Origin: Primulina eburnea
Lineage: Eukaryota; Streptophyta; Magnoliopsida; Lamiales; Gesneriaceae
Direction of reading: 5' to 3'
Assembly (NCBI RefSeq): GCF_022965805.1
Contig: NC_133101.1
Location: 16,153,054 to 16,217,053, forward strand
Length of the DNA stretch: 64,000 bases
The translations under genes were made by a program, and so were the position numbers. Within the stretch, counting starts at the first letter, position 1. Every line of letters begins with the position of its first letter. The notes beneath the pieces were generated by a model that saw nothing but the letters and a program-made list of their open reading frames with translations, was not told where the DNA came from and searched no databases. This document shows positions 54,848 through 64,000 of the stretch, one piece after another.

Positions 54848-55914
54848 ATGATAAAGATAAATATATATTTGCTTCTTGTTTCAATCTTTTTCGTCGTCGC
54901 TGCACGGAGATGTCACGCCGAAGAAGGACGAGTAAGTTGCTATTGTTTAATGAATATTTCACCTTGAATACATCTACTCCAAAAACTCGTAAATATGCAT
55001 AAAATTCTTGATTATTGATTTCATAAAATTAATATTACCCTTTCATAAAATTAATATTACCCAAAAAAACTAGAGTAAAACCCGTGATTTTCGTTCAATT
55101 GTTATAATAAAATAATTATTTTTTAAAAAAATTTAGTCAGGTGTATGGTGTGTGGTGTCTTCCAACGCCACCAACCGTCAATTGCTAGATTTCATGACAT
55201 ACAAATGCGCCACGGATGTAAATTGTGGGCCGATCAAGCCAAGGGGTATGTGCTATGCACCCAACAAAGTGCGGTTTCATGCATCATTCGTTCTCAATTC
55301 CTACTATCGTGTGATGAAAGAATGTGTGCAGGGACTTGGAATGAGAGTATTTCGAGATCCATGTAAGGAAACAAATTTCTCTCTCTATTTAGTTATTGTA
55401 TTTATTGTCATATAAAGAGAGTGTTTCGGACAGAATTATTTTTTTTTGTTTTAAAGTGATTCTTCTAGAAATTATCTCGAAGTAGGTGAGAAGCAAAAAT
55501 ATGAATTATTTGAAGAAAAAAAATCTAAAGATAATACAAACTAAAGTTTGAGTGTTTAGAGAAAAATTATTTCCAAACGTAATTTTTAGTAAAATGATAA
55601 TAATATCCTTAACTTATATAACATTTATCTTTTTTAGTTATTTAAACTTTGGTATTAACACCGCATTCACAATGTACAAACTTTTCCTGTAAGAGAATTG
55701 GAAAATTTTCGAGTTCGAATTATTTGATGGTTCAATTTTTTTTAATGGGATTTGGTGTATATTAAATTCTAGTGTGTAAATTATCATACATAGTATTTGG
55801 TTCATAATAACACAAATTTTTTAGCAATATTATATATTATAAAAATTTTAGGATAACCTAATTTTGTTTTTATGTTGATGTTTTGCAGCTTTTGGAAATT
55901 GCCATTTCTCATGA
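54848..55914 (+). CDS. Small secreted X8-domain (CBM43) protein, three exons
   Basis: Joining exons 54848-54931, 55137-55362 and 55889-55914 gives 111 codons plus stop. All introns are GT-AG (gtaag donors, ttag and gcag acceptors), phases 0 and 1. Residues 1-24 form a signal peptide (hydrophobic LLLVSIFFVVAA, likely cut after CHA). Residues 31-111 are an X8 domain: VWCVVSSNAT, six cysteines at 33, 52, 58, 67, 91 and 108, HASFVLNSYY, and the closing DPSFGNC. X8 modules bind beta-1,3-glucan, so a cell-wall or callose role is expected; single-domain secreted forms include Ole e 10-type pollen proteins. No GPI-anchor tail and no glucanase domain. No damage is visible. Function is inferred from the domain only. 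Confidence 0.88.
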
Positions 55915-57369
55915 ATATAGCACCGATGACAGCCGGAGTGCGGCCGCAATAATTACTAATTAATAATTGTATTTTCATTTTGGATATTATTAATCATATT
56001 CAACTTTTATAATCCCAACGGTTATTTTACGTGTTGATATATAATAAAAAGGAAAAATGAAATTTTAAAAAAAAGTCGCTTACAAATACCTATAATGAAA
56101 TTGGATGTCAGGATCAACTAAGTGTTTAGAGGGTGGTCAATAAATAAATACCTACACAAAATTTTCGGCTTTACCTGAATTTGTCATAGATGCAAATCAG
56201 CAAAGGTAAATTATGCACTGAAAAGGACTTGCCCACTCGCCTGAACTATAATGATACTAGGAATATATTTGGCAGAGTTCACGTAATTTGCAAAGCTGAA
56301 TTGAAATGAGACAACTAATTTGTTAATATGAGACAGCTAATTTGTTAACGGAAGTTTAAAGGTGGTATAATCTTTTTACGTCCTCCCTTCTTTATATATG
56401 TTGAAAGATTTTCTCTAGAAGACTTTGGTGATCATAAATAATATTCAACAACCCATTTCGACTGAATTTATAACAATTGTCTAACGAAACTCCTAGCTTA
56501 TTATCCCGAAGTAGTATTATCGAAGAGAGTGTGGGAGACCGATATTTAATGGCCTGGCTTGTTTTTTTTTTTTTTTTTTCCAAAAACATTCTCTTACTAA
56601 GTATCTATCCACAAAGAGTAATAAACCGGCATTCAACATCGGATTGATATGCTAAGTATCTATATCGTCTTGTAGCTAAACCGCCCTGTCAAATATGAGA
56701 GGTATGATGTACTGTATCCAAACAAACACTCACATCTCGGCCTCTATACAGCTGATAACGATACAACATAAATGTATAATAAAGAACAACATATGATGTC
56801 AAGATTTCAAGAGCATATCACACATAAAATACATCGAGAAATAGACAATCATATTTTCGGTCTCATGGATAACTTCGAAATAATAATCACATGTGTCAGG
56901 AATAAAATACAATGAGAAAACGATTAATAAGAAAGATAGGACTCAACATGTATGTCATAATATTATAACATAAACTAAATGCCAGAATATGTCATATAAA
57001 TAAACATATAATCAACGAGGCATTTAACAGACTCATATAAATCACATAATCACATTAACAACCATAACAATACATAAATATGTTTAAAAATATAATTTAT
57101 ATGTCATTGTCGTATGTTATTGTAACATACTTATACACACTTGAACAACATTAAAACAATAACTTTAATCTACTCAACCTAACAATGATAAAATAAGTCG
57201 AATAACAAACTTTTTTCCAAAATTTACTAAAGTTGATTTTTTTTGTAAAACTCAACTTAACGATCTAATTATAAAAATTTTATCACTATATTCTACTGAG
57301 TAGCATAATATTTTTATTAATTATATATTTCACAAATTAAATCTATTAATCGGTCAAAATCTCCAAAAT
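55915..57369. other. Intergenic DNA downstream of the X8 gene
   Basis: AT-rich with a possible poly(A) signal aataaa at 56043-56048, about 130 bp after the stop. A T-run lies near 56560-56579. No protein family, RNA gene or transposon end is recognised; the only open frames are short. Confidence 0.5.
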
Positions 57370-57599
57370 ATTAATCAGTCGAATTCTGGTCCATTGCATT
57401 GGAAACCCGTGAAGAATATTCTTAAGTACTTAAGTAGCACAAAGAATTTGTTCATAGTTTACGAGAGTGTACGTGGAGAATTAAATTTGAAGATTATATT
57501 GATTCTACCTTTATTCTGCAATAAAGGAGTCTATTTGGATGATGAATTTCTTTAGAGAGTTGAGTGTCATTTCTCAAGGAGTTGATCCAGTGTCGGTAT
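57370..57599 (+). pseudogene. Relic of a copia RNase H region
   Basis: Plus-strand translation gives SNSGPLHWKPVKNILKYL, TKNLFIVYES and GELNLK, clearly the region found at 32520-32640 in copia A (PGPLHWKAVKDILKYLRRTK). An internal deletion then joins a later part (DPVSVL, from the DPVPVYCDN motif). It is cut off at 57599 by the start of LTR X. No LTR of this copy is visible. Confidence 0.8.
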
Positions 57600-59886
57600 T
57601 GTAAGGTCTAAGAAATTCGAACTACGTAACCTGACTGCGTGCAATCTAGGGTTTTTATTTTTAAAAAATGTGTTTAATGATTTTTATGCATTTAATGCAT
57701 GATTATTGCATGGTTAGGTTTTTTTTCATTGTTTGTTAAAGTTTCATGCATTATGATTTTAGATTGCATTTCGTCATCGAACGAGAAACGGAGACCGTGG
57801 ATAATTAGGAAAAATATTTTTATTAAATAATTATTTATTATATGGTGTATTTAAGTGGGATTTTTGAAAATGGGGCTTGATGGAGTATTTTTACTCGTCG
57901 GGTTAATTATATTTTGAATAGGTACACAAAATTTAGCGAGTCGGGGCACTTTTTGAGGGTTCAGACAATATTTTAAAAAACTTACATAAATGAAATATTT
58001 TTCAAGAGTGTTATTGGGCTTGATGAGTTTATTTTATATCTTAATGGGCCAAAACCCTTTTTAATCCATTTAATTTTTATTGTAGGCCCATTTATGCATA
58101 ATTTTCCTACTTAAACACTACCTAATCGAACCCTAAATCTACATCACTGCCCTCGGCCGCCCCTCCCCCATAGGAGCAGAATTTTTCGAAGTTCTTCAGC
58201 AGCCATCTTCGAATTTCCCCAAAGCTTTCAACAAAAATCATTCCCCGCCTCTCCGGTGCACGTTCTACGCGTAGATCTTCGAGTTATTGATCGTTTAAAC
58301 GCAAAGGCACGCCATTTATCCCTTTTTCTTATCATTCACGCCATTTATATGCTGATGTATATGTATCTGCATGATAAATAATTGGATATAGCATGTGTTC
58401 TCATTTTTGCAAAGCCTTGACATGAAAAGTGCATCTTTTTGTTACATACTCACGTTTTCTTGAATTGTTGTGTAAGGGGTGCTGATCTACATTTTTAAGT
58501 GACTGAACACGTAAAATTTTAAGGTATTTAAGGGCTGGAGTCGAGGTTCGGTTGAACCATGGTGAGGGCCAATCGAACCTAGGGAATATATGGAATGTTT
58601 GCGGCTAGATCAGGCAAGGTGGAATCGGTTGTTGGGGAGTCAAACCGAGCCATGGTGCAGACCCTAAGGGGTCTGAGACGTGGTCCATGATGGCTCAACC
58701 GCGGCTGATCACAACTTATGGGTCGATCGTGGTGCATGAATTAAGGGAATCGGGTTTTGTCTTGTGTCGAGTAACTCATGCACGACCGAGCACATGGAGC
58801 TGTAGGCGCAGTTAGGGTTGGTCCAGTAGGGCGCCCTCGGTCTGATCTTGGTTCTAGGTGTCATTGGTTCAAGGCTTGATCGAGTTATTTAGGTCTAGGA
58901 TCGAAATATGGAAAGCTTGGTGCACTAGGGTTTCGGGTATGCATGTATAGGAATTCCAGCAATCTTCCAGGCATGGTTCATAGGTCCTAAGGGGTCTGAA
59001 AAAAGTGGTTTAGGATCTGTTTTTGTTGGTTCAAGTCACATTTTATGATGGAAGAAATTTGGTTAAGTTTCGAGTTGATTCGGGTTAAAACCGGGACCTC
59101 GTCCATGTTCTAAAACAAATCGTATAAGTTTTGGAACGAGCTCGAGTATACGTCTAAGAAATGCTTATTAATATGTTTTGAGGCTTTTTAAGAAGATTGG
59201 TAGGCTACGTGTTGAAATTTTAAGGTCCAAGGGTAAAATGGTCGTTTTCCAGGGGAAAAATTTTCATTTTGCACCCGGGTCGAATTTTTAGATCTGGCAG
59301 CGCCCTGATCTCAATTTGACATGTTTTTAAATGTTAATGTTATCATGTATATGATTTTTTACATAAATATGAAAAATACGTTGCATGCTTGGTTTTTAGG
59401 AAATTTACGTATATGTATGATTTTACAGGTGATGAATATGTGGACATGTTTTTGAAAGATGAGAGTTGGTTGTGACTAATACGAACATGAACACAATAAT
59501 ACGATGACATGTAAGGTCAAGACTCAGTGGATGGGTAAACTACATGTCAAGACTCAGTGGATGGGTAAAACTATCGCTGATGTCCCTGCCGCCGGGTACC
59601 ACTGGTAGACGTAAATAGATCCATCGAATAGAACTGATACGAAAGTCACAATTAATGATCTGAATTCAATCAAAGAAAATGTATACATATATGCTGATAT
59701 GATGAGACATATTTTGAAACTTATGCTATTATACGATAAGTTCATGTTTGTACTTTTAAGATCATGAAATGTATGTTAATTACAGTACTTTTCATTGTTG
59801 CATGTTATGTATATGTATTTTTTTAGAACGATTCAGGTGTGTTGAGTCTTTAGACTCACTAGATGTGAATGATGCAGGTAAGCATT
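57600..59886 (+). repeat. LTR X, gypsy-type, interrupted by LTR Y
   Basis: It begins TGTAAGGTCTAAGAAATTCG directly after the copia relic. It shares landmarks with LTR Y and the E family: a tacgtaa near the start, acgcaaaggcacg (about 58298), and a ttgagtctttagactcacta block (about 59838) that matches the E-family LTR. Its 3' end is not reached before LTR Y starts at 59887. No coding sequence is recognised. Confidence 0.6.
59513..59573. repeat. 30-bp tandem duplication in LTR X
   Basis: gtcaagactcagtggatggg followed by taaactacat is repeated twice head to tail. Confidence 0.85.
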
Positions 59887-60948
59887 GTAACGTCCAAAAA
59901 ATTAACCTACGTAAACTTCATGTATGCAAATTTGTCTTAGTTGCTTAAATTGTTTTATTTAATTGATTTTAAATGCTAGCATGATGTTTAGTATATGATT
60001 AAATGTATGATTGCATGATTAAATGATAATAGGACATGGTTACATGAAATTAAGGATTTTACTCGAATATTCGATAATAGGCCGGGGAAAGGAGACCGGG
60101 GACGACCGAGATAAAAATATGTAATTTTCTTTAAATTAATGGCAATGCTTATTTAAAAATGATTTAATTTTCCTAAAATTGTTGGAGTTCGAATTATTTT
60201 ACGAGTCGAGCTCTATTTTTTACGGGAGGCCGGCTTTGGGCAAACAAGGAGTTTTAAAAGATCAAAAAAATTATTTTTGAGAAATTAATTTTATGAACTT
60301 TTATGTTTTATGTTTTAATTAAATAAGTGTTATTGGGCCCAATTCAATTATTTAAAGAAGGCCTAATTTAATTATTTAAAGAAGGCCCAATTACCCTTAA
60401 GCTTGCAAGCCCAAAACCAAACCCATTAACATGTAATTAAATCTATGAATAAGCTACCTAGGTCTTTTAAACACCATAATCCTTCACCTAGTAGCAGCCA
60501 AATTCACCATACACACATTTCAATATTTTCGAAAATAGGAAGGAAGAAAAGGCATGTGTTCTTCGTCGTCCGGCCGTCCAACATCGCACCCTCGCCAACG
60601 ATCGTATATTCGAGCGTTATACACGCAAAGGCACGTTCCTAAACTCTTTTAAACATACAAATCATATTATGCATGATATTATTGTTTATGTATGAAAAAT
60701 ATAGGTATTTGATATCTTTTACAGTAAAACGTTTATTTTCAAAAATACGATGATTTTACGCTTGTTTTAAAAACATTTTTAAATCCAACGAGTACGATGC
60801 CAAAATAGGATGTTTTATGACTGAAATATGAACAAAACATGATAAAAATTGAAGGGAAAATAAGTCAGAACCGTGGGCAAGGAATCAAAGAAAGGCCTAG
60901 GGTTTTTATTGGTTGGTTCATGGTTCAAGGGGAGGCTAGGGTGCATGG
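59887..60948 (+). repeat. LTR Y, partial, related to X
   Basis: It begins TGTAACGTCCAAAAAATTAA. It shares acgcaaaggcacg (about 60619) and general layout with X and is cut by the E-family LTR at 60949. Only the first 1.06 kb is seen. Confidence 0.6.
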
Positions 60949-63900
60949 TGTAGAACCCGTAATTAGACTACGTATTTAAGCCATGCATAATTCCTAGTAT
61001 TTAAATTAAAATGATTTTATTGCATGAGTATTTAAATTCTTTTCTTTAAATTTAATTATTTTATGTAGTAGTTTAGTTGTTATCTTTTCAGTTAAATTAA
61101 GCGAGGCCGGACCGGAGTTGGAGTATTGAGATAAAAATTTAATATTAAGAGAATGTTCCTAAATTTAATTTAAGATAAAGAATAATTTACTTTAATGGTA
61201 AAGAATGTTTTAGAATTTTATTTAATTAATTAGCCTTAAGTTATTAATTAATTCTTTTATGTTCACTAATTAATTAAAAGCCTAAACTAAAATGTAATAA
61301 TAATGGGAATAAACTAATCTAGGCTTAATATACTAAAGAAATAATAACCTAACATTTTAAATAATAAATTGCTAGACAATTCTTACCATGCAAACGTGTG
61401 GTTCCAATTTAATTTGTTAAAAGACTTAATTAGTAATTAAACCCTAAAAGATTCAAAATACTAGACTTTAATCAAGATCCCACCTTGCATTCTAGAAGCA
61501 AGATTTCGGTCATCTCACCTCCCTCTAATCCCCTCAATCAATCAATAATATCACACTTCATTCCATATCTCACAAGCTCAATGATAGAATGATTTGTCTT
61601 GCCATTCAAACTCCCCTTAAAATTGATAACCTTCCCATTCATTACCTAGACATTTCCCTCACACCATATTCTCGAAAATCTGAGAGGATATCAGCAAGCA
61701 AATCGTGCATGGCAGCTAGTAGAGTAGGAGAGAAAATCATTCCTTGTGCCATTCAACCCCCTAAATTTGAAACTTCCCTCTAATGCATTCTTGACCCATT
61801 TATTTCCCTTGCAAGCTACCCCTCATTCCTTAACACTCCTCCACCCTCCTTACCTTCGAAATTTCTGAATAAAAACCACAGTAAAGTCGTGACTTTCAGC
61901 AACAAGAATAAGAGAGAAAACTAGTAAGAAAAGTCACTCCGTCTCCTCCGCGCCGAGCCGTCGTATTCTTTCGTTTTTCATTCAAACGAAACCAAGGCAT
62001 GTCTATATTTCTTTCAAACCTCAATCAAGTCATAGTAGTATTTTTAATACACATCAAACTCATGAATTTGCTGCATGAAAACCGAAATCTGTCCAAGCCA
62101 TGTTCGAAAATATTGTGTACAGAATTTTTTGTGTTCCATTGTGCTTCACGTTTTCTGTGGTGTTGATGATTCAGGTGGTTGGCTCGACTCCAGGGGCTCG
62201 AGGCTGCGTATAGACATGTACTAGAGTGTGTCAAGACCATGTTGGTCCTTTCGTTCAGTCCCATACACGCTGGAAAACCCGACAATGACAGCAACTTCAC
62301 CTTTGTCCAATGGTGCTTTTCGAAATTCAGTTGTTGTCAAAGGAGAAATGAATCTGATCATGGCTGCCCCAAGGCCTATAGCCATGGTTAGATCACTCCC
62401 CTAGCATGTCTAAGACGTGACTAAGTCGCCCTTTTGGTGGCTTGGTCCATGGTGGATCGGTTTTTAAAATAAAACACCAGAACAGCCCCTCCCCACTTTC
62501 GGTTTCCTTTTTCTTTCAGCTTGTGAGTAGTTTCGGTTTTTATGAGGTTGGGTGGATCTTGGTTGGCCTCTGGCCCTTAGCCCTGGTTCACACCATACCC
62601 CTTGATGTCTAGATCGAGCCTTGGTCAATCAAATGGCCATTGCAACGATGAAAGACAGCAAGCGAACCGATGCATCACAGTACAGATTTTGGTGCACTCG
62701 GGTGGGAGTTTCGGGCCTCTCATGGCGTGGTTCGAATTGTGGCTGGCCTAGAGCCCTTAGCCATGGTTCAAATCATTCCTTGGGATTTTGGTAAGAGTCT
62801 CTGGCCGGTGGTGCAAGCCCCAATGGCCGGTAGTCTCGAAAACGACACTAGATACGCGATTGCACAGCTGCTGTAATTTGACAGCAAGTGGTGCCGTCGT
62901 TCGGAGGCTCGTTTGAGTTCTTGGTTGGCTTGTAGCCTATGGCCTTGGACTGGACAGTGCCTCATCAAGTTAAGAAGGTCGTGTTTTTTACCGTTTGTGA
63001 TTCGGATCATTTTTGAGATTATACGAGAATTTACGGTACGATGTGCCAAATTGACTCTCGAAAGAGCGTTTCTTGTTTTGGCCTCCATTTCACCTAGATT
63101 TCGACCCTCATCATTTTAGGAGCATTAGTTCATAATTTTAAGCGTATTTTAATCATGACTATACGTCGGTTCAGTGTTGGTTCGGAGTCATGATTAAATA
63201 CGAAGTCGTTAGACGTAATTGTCGCATTTTCGAAATTTAATTACATAATTTACCCATGAAAAATCTACTGCATATTTTTCATAACATATTTAGGTCGCAG
63301 CGAGCCTGGGGACGATCCAATCCAGTTGGTAAAATAATACAGGATATTTCTTTTTGAAAATTAATTTTTATTACGTGCATAAAATAGAAAATACTTATTT
63401 TGATATTTATGCGATATTGCTTGTGGTCGATTCATTATCATGGGAGTATTATTTTACACGGTCGCCAGTGACCAGTCAGTTCAGTTTGGTACCCCGGTCG
63501 CCAGTGACCGATCAGTTCAGTTTGGTACCCTGGTCGCCAGTGATCGGACAGTTCAGTTCAGTGCAGAGACCACATGCGTAGACCATAATCTCCACAGAAA
63601 ATTATTATATTTTTAATTCAGTGCAGGGCTCCAAGGAGCCAACATTTTTACTATGATTTTTCAGTTCAGTTATGCACGTATTATAATTGCTCAGTACAAG
63701 TTATTTTCAGTATGCATCATGACATTATATTTACCCATGCAAATTATATTTTACTTGTTACCTACGATATATGCATGCTGAGTCTTTAGGCTCACTAGAC
63801 TTGATTGTTGTAGGTACCGATGAGGTCAGGGCCGAGGGCGGGGACCAGTGAGCCAGCTTGGGTCGGCAGTAGTGGCACCCGAGTACCTCATTTGCAGCAT

Positions 63901-64000
63901 GTTACCATATTATGCAAACATTTTTATCAATTGTTGAATATTCTTAAATTGTTGTTTTTGGCAAACTTTATGTTCTTCCACTGCTATATTTTTAAACATT
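60949..64000 (+). repeat. E-family LTR in plus orientation, running off the window (LTR Z)
   Basis: It begins TGTAGAACCCGT, the start of the E LTR, and stays recognisable to the window end, which corresponds to position 7465 of the left E copy; about 110 bp of LTR should remain outside. It is clearly more diverged from the two E LTRs than they are from each other. It contains the 38-bp repeat block at 63457-63548. The five bases before it are catgg; the matching duplication would lie beyond the window. Confidence 0.85.
63457..63548. repeat. Three 38-bp units with ggtcgccagtgacc dyads in LTR Z
   Basis: cggtcgccagtgacc recurs three times with a period of 36-38 bp, each followed by gttcagtttggtaccc-like sequence. 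The dyad (ggtc/gacc arms) is intact in at least the first two units, better preserved than in the E copies. Confidence 0.85.

Noticed and set aside
55137..55415. Alternative single-exon reading of the X8 gene continuing past 55362
   Set aside because: Reading through adds a tail with no X8 features; splicing at gtaagg to 55889 restores the expected closing DPSFGNC, so the three-exon model is preferred.
56392..56589. 65-codon minus-strand frame downstream of the X8 gene
   Set aside because: It starts in a poly-T/poly-A tract giving Lys repeats, with no motif.

Overview
This window is repeat-dense nuclear DNA from a flowering plant, most likely a eudicot. The evidence is full-length and broken Ty1/copia and Ty3/gypsy LTR retrotransposons, initiator-tRNA(Met)-type primer sites, plant TATA boxes, and one intron-containing cell-wall gene. 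The species cannot be named from the sequence. I found one convincing host gene; almost everything else is transposon.

Left arm (1-16189). A decayed plus-strand Ty3/gypsy gag-pol (1-2766) abuts a minus-strand gypsy element 'D' (2767-16189). D's single visible LTR is split by a complete 8.7-kb element 'E' (7354-16068). E has two 3.25-kb LTRs, a primer site, a polypurine tract and a 5-bp target duplication (ccacc), but no coding capacity, so it is LARD-like. An unassigned stretch follows (16190-16877).

Centre (16878-54200) is one 37.3-kb nest. Its oldest member is copia element 'A'. Into A inserted (i) a 1.1-kb PIF/Harbinger-like element (19742-20882, TSD tta), (ii) a minus-strand SIRE-like copia element 'S' (25074-32431, TSD attcc), (iii) a gypsy chromovirus 'B' (33140-50368, TSD gagta) and (iv) a solo LTR 'G' (50932-52759, TSD tatag). 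Copia 'C' (39984-49458, TSD actcg) then inserted into the 3' LTR of B. With the guests removed, A's split 3' LTR is 2004 bp, exactly the length of its 5' LTR, which supports the reconstruction.

Right arm (54201-64000). A small secreted X8/CBM43 protein gene (three exons, 111 aa) starts about 650 bp beyond the nest. It is followed by intergenic DNA, a copia RNase H relic, and three related LTRs stacked one into the next (from 57600, 59887 and 60949). The last is the E family in plus orientation and runs off the window.

The signal the gene list does not explain is regulatory-looking. Most of the LTR families here carry an array of short inverted repeats (dyads), in several cases just upstream of a TATA-like element. 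Arm sequences differ between families, and even between two homologous LTRs (D and G), while the spacing is kept: pairs about 20-24 bp apart, in modules of about 36 bp.
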